In this document: in pieces, positions 16,717 through 24,990 of the stretch
Position numbering within the stretch: the stretch's first letter is position 1
Layout of the letters: every line of letters begins with the position of its first letter
Origin: Muribaculaceae bacterium
GTDB taxonomy: Bacteria > Bacteroidota > Bacteroidia > Bacteroidales > Muribaculaceae
Direction of reading: 5' to 3'
Length of the DNA stretch: 45,821 bases
Assembly: GCA_003979155.1 (NCBI GenBank)
Contig: RYWL01000005.1
Location: forward strand, 1-45,821
Program-made: the position numbers and the translations under genes
The notes under the pieces: model-generated
Told to the model about the DNA's origin: nothing
Databases searched by the model: none
The model's input: the letters and a program-made list of their open reading frames with translations, nothing else

Positions 16717-17624
16717 AATATCGCTCTCTCCTCAGTGTTGTTTTTGTATTGGCCCTGGTGCATTTAGTTAAGGCTCAGGAACTCAATTGTCAGGTTTCTT
16801 TCAATACCGACCAGATTGAAGGTACCAACAAGCAAGTCTTCCAGACACTCGAACAGGCGGTAAGCGAGTATATGAATACTACGGTGTTCACAAACGCGCA
16901 ATTCGCCGCCAACGAAAAAATAGAGTGTCGAATGTTCTTCACTATCAAGGAGTACAAGGACGACACATTTACCGGCGACCTTCAGGTGCAGCAGACCCGC
17001 CCGGTGTACAACAGTGCCTATACAACGACATTGCTGAATTTCAAAGACACAAAAATTGAGTTTATTTACGCCGAAAACGAGCCCCTGGTTTATTCTGTCA
17101 ATAACATGGAGAGCCAGCTGACGGCAATTCTCAATTTTTATGCATTTCTTTTCCTTGCCGTAGATTTCGATTCATTTTCGCGAAATGGCGGAGAGCCATA
17201 CTTCGAACGTCTTAAGCAGATTGTTCAGATGGCTCAGTCGTCGGGCGAAAGCGGCTGGAAAGCTTTTGAAGATACTAAAAACCGTTCGGCAGTGCTTAGC
17301 GGTTTCACAGATGCCGGCACCTCGGGCATACGTACGCTATTGTATAAATACCACCGTATGGGTCTTGACAATATGTCGGTTTCAGTCGACAAAGGTCGCG
17401 CCGCTGTGACAGAGTCTCTTGCCGAGATAGAGAAAATCTATAAGGCCGCTCCCATGTCGGTGATACTGTCGATGTTCAAAGATTCAAAATTCGATGAACT
17501 CGTCAATATCTACTCCAAGGCGCCTGCCGAAGAGCGCACAAAAGTGTACAACCTTCTGCAACCAATATATCCTACAGAAGAAAAACGACTTGACGAAATA
17601 AAGAAAGGTTCCGAAAACAAATGA
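16713..17624 (+). CDS. PorD/DUF4835 family protein (type IX secretion related)
   Basis: A 303-residue exported protein of the DUF4835 family, named PorD in the type IX secretion literature. A signal peptide (MKYRSLLSVVFVLALVHLVKA, cleaved before QELNC) is followed by the family's ELNCQVSFNTDQIEG opening, in which the mature protein starts with a strand and a Cys, and then an alpha-helical C-terminal half with NFYAFLFLAVDFDSFS and GWKAFED. The molecular role is poorly known. It is not in a por gene cluster here but between coaBC and recN, a position I recall as common in Bacteroidota. Start and stop both form ATGA overlaps with neighbours, indicating translational coupling. Confidence 0.85.
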   Translation: MKYRSLLSVVFVLALVHLVKAQELNCQVSFNTDQIEGTNKQVFQTLEQAVSEYMNTTVFTNAQFAANEKIECRMFFTIKEYKDDTFTGDLQVQQTRPVYNSAYTTTLLNFKDTKIEFIYAENEPLVYSVNNMESQLTAILNFYAFLFLAVDFDSFSRNGGEPYFERLKQIVQMAQSSGESGWKAFEDTKNRSAVLSGFTDAGTSGIRTLLYKYHRMGLDNMSVSVDKGRAAVTESLAEIEKIYKAAPMSVILSMFKDSKFDELVNIYSKAPAEERTKVYNLLQPIYPTEEKRLDEIKKGSENK

Positions 17625-19309
17625 TTAAATCGCTCCATATATCAAATTATGCCCTGATTGACGAACTTGATATAGATTTCGACTCCGGATTCAATATCAT
17701 AACGGGCGAAACGGGCGCAGGCAAATCGATTATCCTCGGAGCCCTGTCGCTTCTGCTTGGAGAGCGTGCCGATGCGCGTGTGGTGCGCGACCATACAAGA
17801 AAATCTGTGACGGAGGCTATCTACGACATATCTAATGGCCCCGTTGTAAAAGAACTGCTGCAAGCCAACAAACTTGATGCTGACAGCGACGAATGCATCC
17901 TCCGCCGTGAGATTGCCCCAGGAGGCCGTTCTCGCGCTTTTGTAAACGATACGCCTGTGACACTCCCGGTGCTTCGCGAAATTGCCGTACATCTGGTCGA
18001 CATCCATTCGCAGCATCAGAATCTCTTACTCGCATCTCCTGAGTATCAGCTCAACATAATCGATAACCTTGCCGATACGGCAGAGCTCCTTCTGGAATAC
18101 CGCAGTGCGTATGCCTCCTACAGGAAGACTCTTAAGCAGTATACCGATACGCGCGAGCTGATTCGACGCAATGAAAACGATGCCGAATATCTTCAGTATC
18201 AGTATAATCAGCTTGCTGAACTCGCCATACAACCCGGAGAACATGCCGTGCTCGAACAAGAGCGTGAGATTCTGGCAAATGTAAACGAGATTAAAAACGA
18301 CCTCGGTGCAGCCCTCGACCCTCTTGTCAACGCGCCCGACAACGCGCTTTCGCTTATGCGGCAGGCTGTTCAGGCTCTTGAGGAGCTGTCGGCATCAATG
18401 GGTCACGGCAACGAAAACATCGACTTCCACTCACTCGCCGAGCGACTTGAATCGGCGCGTATCGAGGTGTCGGATATAACGGATTCTCTTGTCGACTACG
18501 ACCTCGCCCTTGCTGCCGATCCTGCTCGTCTCGATGAGATAGAGCAGCGTCTCAGTATGCTGTATTCGCTTGAATTGAAACATCATGTTGAAGATTCAGA
18601 TGGTCTTCTGGAACTGCAGCGACGACTCGGCGAGCAGCTGGAGGCGCTTGAAAACAGTGAGGATATTCTTGTACGACTTGAAAAAGCGGCAAAGAAAGCA
18701 AAAAAACATGCGATGACTCTGGCCATGCAGATTTCCGACAAACGGCATGCCGCAGCATCGGAGTTTGCCGACGTACTGCGCCGAACTGCAGCTCCATTGG
18801 GTATGCAGAATCTGCGTTGCGAGATATCTCTGACAAGAGGGAAATTGACTCCAGATGGTTTCGACCAGATTCAATTTCTCTTTGCATTCAATAAAAACCA
18901 GGCACTTATGCCCGTGGGCAATACAGCTTCGGGGGGCGAAATATCGCGTCTGATGCTTGCGATAAAGACGATTATCGCCGAGAAAATACATCTGCCTTCG
19001 ATTATTTTTGACGAAGTGGATACAGGTGTATCGGGCGATATCGCCGCCCGTATGGCATCGATGATGAATACCATAAGCCGTACCATTCAAGTTATCACCA
19101 TTACGCATCTGCCCGGTGTGGCGGCTGCAGGCACCACACATTTCAAAGTATTTAAAGAAGATGACGAGAATGCTACTACAACACGCATTACGCGTCTTGA
19201 GCGCCGTGAGCGCGAAGCCGAGCTTGCCTTGATGATTAGCGGCAATCCGGCCGACCCGGCAGCCCTTGCAAACGCACGGGCACTTCTCGAAAAATCTTCT
19301 GAAATTTAA
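17621..19309 (+). CDS. recN: DNA repair protein RecN
   Basis: A 562-residue SMC-like ATPase that acts in double-strand break repair. The N-terminal half-site has Walker A GETGAGKS (29-36) in the typical opening LHISNYALIDELDIDF. A long central region of about 150-350 is coiled-coil. The C-terminal half-site contains the ABC signature TASGGEISRLMLAIK and Walker B PSIIFDEVDTGVSG, followed by the H-loop VITITHLPGVAAAG. Length is normal for RecN. The ATG overlaps the porD stop (ATGA). rlmB begins nine bases after the stop. Confidence 0.97.
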   Translation: MIKSLHISNYALIDELDIDFDSGFNIITGETGAGKSIILGALSLLLGERADARVVRDHTRKSVTEAIYDISNGPVVKELLQANKLDADSDECILRREIAPGGRSRAFVNDTPVTLPVLREIAVHLVDIHSQHQNLLLASPEYQLNIIDNLADTAELLLEYRSAYASYRKTLKQYTDTRELIRRNENDAEYLQYQYNQLAELAIQPGEHAVLEQEREILANVNEIKNDLGAALDPLVNAPDNALSLMRQAVQALEELSASMGHGNENIDFHSLAERLESARIEVSDITDSLVDYDLALAADPARLDEIEQRLSMLYSLELKHHVEDSDGLLELQRRLGEQLEALENSEDILVRLEKAAKKAKKHAMTLAMQISDKRHAAASEFADVLRRTAAPLGMQNLRCEISLTRGKLTPDGFDQIQFLFAFNKNQALMPVGNTASGGEISRLMLAIKTIIAEKIHLPSIIFDEVDTGVSGDIAARMASMMNTISRTIQVITITHLPGVAAAGTTHFKVFKEDDENATTTRITRLERREREAELALMISGNPADPAALANARALLEKSSEI

Positions 19310-19318
19310 AAAAGCATT

Positions 19319-20074
19319 ATGGACAGCAATGATTATATCTTTGGCGTGCATCCTACACTCGAGGCAATCGAGGCAGGCCGTACTATCGATAAACTTTTTA
19401 TAAAGAAAGACCTTCACGGCGATCTCGCGATCCGTCTTTGCCGCATGGCCCGCGAAGCCGGTATCCCTGTTCAACGTGTGCCGGTTGAACGGCTGAACAG
19501 GATTACACGTAAAAATCATCAGGGCGTCATAGCCCAGATGTCGGCCGTAGACTACTGCCGGCTGTCAGACATCGTTCCGACACTCTTTGAGGACGGCGTT
19601 TTGCCTTTTATCCTTGTGCTTGACGGTATCACCGATGTGCGTAATTTCGGTGCCATTGCCCGTACTGCCGAATGTTGCGGTGTAAATGCCATCGTTATTC
19701 CGTCGCGCGGAAGTGTGAGTGTCGGCGCCGATGCCGTGAAGACCTCGGCAGGTGCTTTGCTTCATATTCCGGTGTGTCGCGAGGAAAATCTTGCCAAAGC
19801 TGTGGAATTCCTGCAATCAAGCGGCTGTCAGATAGTTTGTTCGACAGAAAAATCGTCGCAGAACTATACGCTTTCCGATTTTACCACACCCGTTGCCCTT
19901 GTGATGGGTGCTGAGGACTCCGGTATTTCTGCGGAAATACTTGCCCGGGCCGATACAAGAGCTGCCATACCGATGTTTGGCCATATAGGTTCGCTCAACG
20001 TCGGAGTTGCCGCAGGTGTGATGATGTACGAAGTTGTGCGTCAGCGTCTGGCCGCCAATCTCGAAGTGATTTGA
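19319..20074 (+). CDS. rlmB: 23S rRNA 2'-O-methyltransferase RlmB (TrmH/SpoU family)
   Basis: A 251-residue SPOUT methyltransferase, probably methylating the ribose of G2251 in 23S rRNA. The N-terminal L30e-like substrate-binding domain starts FGVHPTLEAIEAGRTIDKLF, and the catalytic knot has motif 1 VLDGITDVRNFGAIARTAE with the conserved Asn and Arg, motif 2 LVMGAEDSGIS and motif 3 IGSLNVGVAAGVMMYEV. Other TrmH-family members have a similar layout, so the exact target base is an inference. It is the last gene of the dnaN run and converges on the glycosyltransferase gene with only 17 bases between stops; no terminator hairpin fits there. Confidence 0.88.
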   Translation: MDSNDYIFGVHPTLEAIEAGRTIDKLFIKKDLHGDLAIRLCRMAREAGIPVQRVPVERLNRITRKNHQGVIAQMSAVDYCRLSDIVPTLFEDGVLPFILVLDGITDVRNFGAIARTAECCGVNAIVIPSRGSVSVGADAVKTSAGALLHIPVCREENLAKAVEFLQSSGCQIVCSTEKSSQNYTLSDFTTPVALVMGAEDSGISAEILARADTRAAIPMFGHIGSLNVGVAAGVMMYEVVRQRLAANLEVI

Positions 20075-20091
20075 ATCTGAATTTTAAGCCC

Positions 20092-21174
20092 TTATTTGAT
20101 TACCTCTCTGAAAATAGCATCCCAACGGGCTGCTATTTTATGTGGGAGGTATTCTTTTGAGCGCTCTACAGCTTTTTCCTGAAGTTCTCGGCGCAGTTTG
20201 TCATCATTCACTAACAGGGTGATTGCGTCGGCGATTTGTTCGGCGTTTTCCGTATCCACGATTATGCCCGCGTCTTGCTGTATTTCGCGTTGCCGGCCTT
20301 TGTGGTCGGCCGATATACATGCGCATCCCTGGCTCATGGCTTCGATAAGTACAAGGCCAAAACCTTCGTAGCGGCTTGATAGCACAAAGATTGATGCACT
20401 CTGATAGTCCTTTAGAGGTTTTGTAGTGTATCCGGTAAACTCAATAGAGTTCTCGACACCGTATCGGCGTGCGATTCCTTTAAGATAATCAAACGATTGT
20501 TCATGTCCGCCTCCCATTATTTTCAATCTCCAACCGGGATGTTGTGATTTCGCCCAAGCCTCGATAAGGAGGTCGAAGCCTTTGTAATGCCATACATCAA
20601 TACGCCCGACGGCAAGCACGATCTTTTCTTTGCTATCAATAATTTCCGGAGTCGAAAGCGGCTCGAAAGCCAAAGGATTCGGCATGAGAGACAATCTTTT
20701 CAAAAATTTTGCCGCAATATCTTTGTCTGCAGTCGTGAGAACTGTCACATGACTGTAGAGACGATTAATAAGGAATTTCTTGATTTTGAGCGACAACGGC
20801 ATCTTTGCCGACGCAGGTCGGTCGAATGTGTTGTGTTCGGTGTTTATCACAGGTATTCCGAGGCCACGCGATGCCAGATAGGCTTCAATGGTCGCGTTGT
20901 TGAGAACGCCGATAATAACATCGGGACGCATCTCTTTCATAAGTCTGCGAGCCTCTCGCAAGCGGCAGATGTATTTCGATACTTTATTGCCTTTATCCGG
21001 CCCGATACGTATTACACGTACATCGTCGGAGGTGACATATGTGATAGGCCTTCCGTCGTTGCGGATGATGACAGTTACATCGTGATTGAGTTTTGCGAAC
21101 TCTGTCGCCCACAGCGCTACAACCTGTTCGGCACCGCCACCTGTAAGAGCGTTTACGTGAATGAAAATTTTCAT
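20092..21174 (-). CDS. Glycosyltransferase family 4
   Basis: A 360-residue GT-B fold glycosyltransferase. The N-terminal acceptor domain opens with MKIFIHVNALTGGGAEQVV, including the GGGAEQ loop typical of retaining GT4 enzymes. The C-terminal donor domain begins near KIVLAVGRID and carries the motif SRYEGFGLVLIEAM, with the EX7E-like glutamates that contact the nucleotide sugar. It is likely to build lipopolysaccharide, capsule or protein-linked glycan at the cytoplasmic face; donor and acceptor cannot be read from sequence. It stands alone, with no other polysaccharide genes near. A minus-strand terminator lies just upstream, so it needs its own promoter, which I could not find. Confidence 0.88.
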   Translation of the reverse strand: MKIFIHVNALTGGGAEQVVALWATEFAKLNHDVTVIIRNDGRPITYVTSDDVRVIRIGPDKGNKVSKYICRLREARRLMKEMRPDVIIGVLNNATIEAYLASRGLGIPVINTEHNTFDRPASAKMPLSLKIKKFLINRLYSHVTVLTTADKDIAAKFLKRLSLMPNPLAFEPLSTPEIIDSKEKIVLAVGRIDVWHYKGFDLLIEAWAKSQHPGWRLKIMGGGHEQSFDYLKGIARRYGVENSIEFTGYTTKPLKDYQSASIFVLSSRYEGFGLVLIEAMSQGCACISADHKGRQREIQQDAGIIVDTENAEQIADAITLLVNDDKLRRELQEKAVERSKEYLPHKIAARWDAIFREVIK

Positions 21175-21183
21175 AATGATTAA

Positions 21184-21213
21184 AAGCCACCGCCGCTATG
21201 GCGACGGTGGCTT
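21184..21213 (-). terminator. Intrinsic terminator of the EtfB-EtfA-dehydrogenase unit
   Basis: A nine-bp stem, AAGCCACCG with CGGTGGCTT, continues after one mismatch with three more G-C pairs around a TATG loop. On the minus strand it is followed by TTTTA. It lies between the acyl-CoA dehydrogenase stop and the glycosyltransferase start. Confidence 0.7.
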
Positions 21214-21233
21214 ATATTTGGCTGTGATGTGCC

Positions 21234-22934
21234 TCAGATGCCGTAAGCGGCAAGCTGAGAAGCGTTGAAATTGGCAATGAATTCGGCGTGTTTCTCCACT
21301 TCTGCACGAGTGTAGTTTACATACACGGTTGCAGAGTTGAGGAACGATGAGTCAACTTTGGCATCCTGCAGGAGAAGATACGACATGATGATGTATCCTG
21401 CCATTTCCACAAGGCGACGAGCCATGAAGTCGAGCAGTGCAGGGTTGTTGGCTTCTGCCACTTTGGCAACTGCGGCATTGTACTTCTCGGTGAGAGCTGC
21501 GAGAGTCTCGGCCATGGGGGCGAGTTCTGCAGGATAACCGGCCTCGGCATATGTGCTGAGGAGCGAGTTGTATGTGCCTGTGGTGACGTGACGGATAGCA
21601 GCCACAACCTGAAGTTGTGTAGTGCCTTCGTAGATAGATGTGATACGGGCATCGCGATAGATGCGCTCGCATGCGTAGTCTTTCATGAAGCCCGAACCGC
21701 CATGAATCTGGATGCAGTCGTATGCGTTTTGGTTGCAATATTCAGAGCCGAGACCTTTGGCAAGGGGAGTGAGAGCGTCGGCGAGTTTGCTATAATGCTT
21801 CATCTCGGCGCGTTCGTCGGCAGTGAGGGCCCGTTCGCGCGAGATATCGCTGTAGAGCTTGTACATGTCTACAAAACGCGAGCATTCATAAAGGAGTGAG
21901 CGGCTTGCATCGAGTTTTCCTTTCATTATAGCCAGAATTTCAGCTACGGCAGGGAATTCGATAATTGCTTTGCCGAACTGACGTCGCTCGACAGCGTACT
22001 GATAAGCTTCGCGATAAGCGAGCTCGCTGACACCTACGCTCTGGGCTGCGATACCGAGACGAGCGCCGTTCATGAGAGCCATCACATATTTAATGAGACC
22101 CATGCGACGAGAGCCGCAGAGCTCGGCTGGAGCATTCTTGTATACGAGTTCGCAAGTGGGTGAACCCTTGATACCCATTTTGTTTTCGATACGACGTACG
22201 GTAACACCGCCGTTGCGTTTGTCGTAGATGAACATCGACAGACCGCGGCCGTCTTTAGTGCCCTCTTCCGAGCGGGCGAGCACCAGGTGGATGTCACTGT
22301 CGCCGTTGGTGATAAAGCGCTTAACGCCATTGAGTACCCATGTGCCGTCTTCTTTTTGAGTGGCCTTGAGCATTACAGACTGCAGGTCGGAACCGGCATC
22401 GGGTTCTGTAAGGTCCATCGACATAGTTTCGCCCTGGCATACGCGGGGAATATATCGCTGGCATTGCTCTTCAGTGCCAAATTCATAGAGAGTTTCGGCA
22501 CAGTCCTGAAGTCCCCAGAGGTTTTCAAACCCTGTATCGGCGCGGCTTACAATGTCGGCAGCCATGATATAGGGAGTGATAGGGAAGTTAAGACCGCCAA
22601 AACGGCGAGGCATTGCCATGCCCATGATACCGGCTTTGCGGCACACGTCGAGGTTCTCGACAGTGGCATCGGCGTAGTAAGCGTGGCCATTGGCGCAAGA
22701 AGCACCCTGATGGTCAACAGCTTCGGCGTTTTCGGCTATTTTATTGCCGCAAATGTCTCCGACAATTTCGAGAACTTTCTCGTAGTTGTCCATCGCGTCG
22801 TCGAAATTGGCTGGCGCATAGTCGAATTTTTCAGCTTCGGTGAAGTTGCGTTCGCGCAGCTCGACAATCTTGCGCATCAAGGGGTGATTGAGGTGATGCT
22901 TGAGACTTGGGTTGTCTGTATAGAAATTAGCCAT
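21234..22934 (-). CDS. Acyl-CoA dehydrogenase, long C-terminal form
   Basis: A 566-residue flavoprotein that oxidises (or, in fermentation, reduces) an acyl-CoA at the alpha-beta bond. The N-terminal helical domain is followed by the FAD/substrate region with TMSMDLTEPDAGSDLQSV and FITNGDSDIH, and the catalytic base appears as the Glu of IYEGTTQLQ. RQFGKAIIEFPAV and IHGGSGFMKDYACERIYRDA are further family marks. About 120 residues beyond the usual 380-400 form an extra helical domain, as in the roughly 570-600 residue bacterial acyl-CoA dehydrogenases. It lies three bases after etfA, so EtfAB is its likely electron partner. The acyl chain length is not readable. Confidence 0.92.
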   Translation of the reverse strand: MANFYTDNPSLKHHLNHPLMRKIVELRERNFTEAEKFDYAPANFDDAMDNYEKVLEIVGDICGNKIAENAEAVDHQGASCANGHAYYADATVENLDVCRKAGIMGMAMPRRFGGLNFPITPYIMAADIVSRADTGFENLWGLQDCAETLYEFGTEEQCQRYIPRVCQGETMSMDLTEPDAGSDLQSVMLKATQKEDGTWVLNGVKRFITNGDSDIHLVLARSEEGTKDGRGLSMFIYDKRNGGVTVRRIENKMGIKGSPTCELVYKNAPAELCGSRRMGLIKYVMALMNGARLGIAAQSVGVSELAYREAYQYAVERRQFGKAIIEFPAVAEILAIMKGKLDASRSLLYECSRFVDMYKLYSDISRERALTADERAEMKHYSKLADALTPLAKGLGSEYCNQNAYDCIQIHGGSGFMKDYACERIYRDARITSIYEGTTQLQVVAAIRHVTTGTYNSLLSTYAEAGYPAELAPMAETLAALTEKYNAAVAKVAEANNPALLDFMARRLVEMAGYIIMSYLLLQDAKVDSSFLNSATVYVNYTRAEVEKHAEFIANFNASQLAAYGI

Positions 22935-22937
22935 TGC

Positions 22938-23966
22938 TTACTTGGAGTTTTTCTTGTAATACTTGATGAGCTTGGGTACTATCTCTTCCATGTCACCGGT
23001 AATGACATAGTCGGCGATGGTGTTGATAGGGGCGTTTTCGTCGTTGTTTATCGAAATGATAATCGACGACTCCTGCATACCGGCGATGTGCTGAATCTGG
23101 CCGGAAATACCACAAGCGATGTAGAGTTTGGGGCGGACGGTGACACCGGTCTGTCCAATCTGACGTTCATGTTCGATGTATCCGGCATCGACAGCAGCAC
23201 GCGAAGCGCCTACTTCTGCACCGAGTGTGTCGGCAAGGTCGTAAAGCAGCTGGAAGTTTTCTTTGGAACCAACGCCATAACCGCCGGCAACGATAATCGA
23301 AGCATTTTTAATGTTGACTTTCGACCTTTCGATATGACGGTCGATGATTTCAACAACGAAATCGGTGTCGCTCACATAATCAGAAGCCTTGAGGTTGATT
23401 ACTTCGCCTTTGTGCTCGGGGTTGTAGATTTCTTTCTTCATTACGCCTTCGCGTACGGTAGCCATCTGCGGGCGACAGTCGGGATTGACAATTGTTGCAA
23501 CGATGTTGCCGCCGAAAGCGGGGCGAATCTGATAAAGCAAATCGGTATATTCCTTGCCTGACTTGGGGTCTTTGTGGTCGCCGATTTCGAGTGCCGTACA
23601 GTCGGCAGTGAGGCCACTGTGGAGACACGAGCTCACACGAGGACCGAGGTCACGGCCAATGCATGTGGCGCCCATGAGGCAAATCTGAGGCTTTATCTGA
23701 CGGAAGAGGTTGATTACGATTGCAGAGTGGGGATTTGATGTATAGGGGAAAAGACGCGGGTCTTCTACCTTGTAAACTACATCTGCTCCGTAAGGGAAAA
23801 TCTGGTTTTCGATACCGTCGAGCTTGTCACCGATAACGAGTGCCTCGAGTGTTACACCGAGACGGTCGGCGAGTACGCGGCCTTTTGTGAGCAGTTCGAG
23901 GCTGACATCAGCAACGTGGCCTTCGTCGTATTCGCAGTATACTATGAGGTTATTATTGTCTGCCAT
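22938..23966 (-). CDS. etfA: Electron transfer flavoprotein alpha subunit EtfA
   Basis: A 342-residue ETF alpha subunit, which binds the redox-active FAD. The C-terminal FAD domain shows EVGASRAAVDAGYIEHERQ, then QTGVTVRPKLYIACGISG and QHIAGM, and near the end ISINNDENAPINTIADYVITGD; these are the classical ETF alpha signatures. The phosphate loop reads AGGYGVGSKENF where many family members have GRG, a mild variation. The N-terminal domain has the ETF fold. It sits between etfB (24 bases upstream) and the acyl-CoA dehydrogenase (three bases downstream), so the three gene products form one electron-transfer chain. Confidence 0.95.
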   Translation of the reverse strand: MADNNNLIVYCEYDEGHVADVSLELLTKGRVLADRLGVTLEALVIGDKLDGIENQIFPYGADVVYKVEDPRLFPYTSNPHSAIVINLFRQIKPQICLMGATCIGRDLGPRVSSCLHSGLTADCTALEIGDHKDPKSGKEYTDLLYQIRPAFGGNIVATIVNPDCRPQMATVREGVMKKEIYNPEHKGEVINLKASDYVSDTDFVVEIIDRHIERSKVNIKNASIIVAGGYGVGSKENFQLLYDLADTLGAEVGASRAAVDAGYIEHERQIGQTGVTVRPKLYIACGISGQIQHIAGMQESSIIISINNDENAPINTIADYVITGDMEEIVPKLIKYYKKNSK

Positions 23967-23990
23967 TGTGATAAAATTGGTAAAGGGGCA

Positions 23991-24863
23991 TTAGCCGATG
24001 GTATGGTTGACGATGAGCTCTTTGATGAGCTCTTCAATCTGTTGGTCGTTGTTTTCGAGGCAACGGCTTTCTTTGGCGGTGAAAACTACATTTTCGATAG
24101 CTTTTACCTTTGTAGGCGAGCCTGCGAGACCAATCTGCTCAGGGTCGGCATCTACATAGGCGGCGCTCCACTCGGGGATGTTGAGCTCTGGATATGCGGC
24201 CACACGAGCGGCAGCCACTTCGCTGAGATTCTTCACTTCTGAGGTCGATGCCGCATATTTGTATTTCATTACACGCTTAGCGTTGCGCGGACGACATTCG
24301 GCAGCCGAACCGTTTACGGTCACTACACAAGGGAGGGGAGCGACAACGGTTTCAACACCGTGTTCGAGGCGGCGTCTTACAGTCACCTTGCCGTCTTTGA
24401 GGTCGACAATCTCCTCGGCATAAGTTACCTGAGGAATGCCGAGTTTTTCGGCAATCTGGGGACCTACCTGTGCGGTGTCTCCGTCAATAGCCTGACGTCC
24501 GCCAAGAATTATGTCATAGTTGCCAAATTTTTTAACGGCCTGAGCCAGCGAGTACGATGTTGCCAGGGTGTCGGCACCGCCGAGTGCACGGTCGGTGAGG
24601 ACAATGCCTGCGTCTGCGCCACGATAAATGGCTTCGCGAACAACCTCGGCAGCACGAGGAAGACCCATGGTGAGCATAGTCACTTTGCTGCCGGGATGAG
24701 TTTCTTTAAGCCGAAGTGCCTGCTCGAGGGCGTTGAGGTCCTCGGGGTTGAAGATTGCAGGTAATGCGGCACGGTTGATTGTGCCGTCTTCCTTCATGGC
24801 ATCTTTGCCTACGTTGCGGGTATCAGGTACCTGCTTCGCGAGCACTATGATGTTTAAACTCAT
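23991..24863 (-). CDS. etfB: Electron transfer flavoprotein beta subunit EtfB
   Basis: A 290-residue ETF beta subunit, partner of EtfA. Family marks are the opening MSLNIIVLAKQVPDTRNVG, FNPEDLNALEQALRLKE, the nucleotide-binding DIILGGRQAIDGDTAQVGPQ and the recognition-loop region LPCVVTVNGSAAECRPRNAKR. In bifurcating ETFs beta-subunit FAD and NADH sites occur; I cannot decide from this sequence whether this complex bifurcates. It is the first gene of the unit and has an excellent promoter at 24908-24938. Confidence 0.95.
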   Translation of the reverse strand: MSLNIIVLAKQVPDTRNVGKDAMKEDGTINRAALPAIFNPEDLNALEQALRLKETHPGSKVTMLTMGLPRAAEVVREAIYRGADAGIVLTDRALGGADTLATSYSLAQAVKKFGNYDIILGGRQAIDGDTAQVGPQIAEKLGIPQVTYAEEIVDLKDGKVTVRRRLEHGVETVVAPLPCVVTVNGSAAECRPRNAKRVMKYKYAASTSEVKNLSEVAAARVAAYPELNIPEWSAAYVDADPEQIGLAGSPTKVKAIENVVFTAKESRCLENNDQQIEELIKELIVNHTIG

Positions 24864-24907
24864 AGAAAATGTATTTAACGTTATACTTTGTAATCAATAG
24901 ATATGTG

Positions 24908-24938
24908 CAAAATTACTCAATTTTGACAGTCTGCCAAA
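24908..24938 (-). promoter_or_regulatory. Promoter of the etfB-etfA-dehydrogenase unit
   Basis: On the minus strand TTTG (24938-24935), a 19-base spacer and TAATTTTG (24915-24908) match the consensus exactly. Transcription should start near 24902, giving a leader of about 39 bases before the etfB ATG at 24863. Confidence 0.75.
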
Positions 24939-24990
24939 AGATTTAAAGCTTTAGGAGTGTCTATGTGAGTTAAAATTGCTTAATGCTGTA

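Noticed and set aside
18596-19519. A 307-codon minus-strand frame
   Set aside because: Antisense to recN and the rlmB start; Cys- and His-rich in the way of a shadow frame.
21213-21220. TATATTTG on the plus strand, a fit to the -7 box
   Set aside because: No plus-strand gene lies downstream; the genes on both sides run on the minus strand. It is probably a chance match next to the terminator.
22287-23561. A 424-codon open frame on the plus strand
   Set aside because: It lies opposite the well-supported acyl-CoA dehydrogenase and etfA genes, crosses their boundary and has no recognisable family features; it is open because of codon bias on the other strand.
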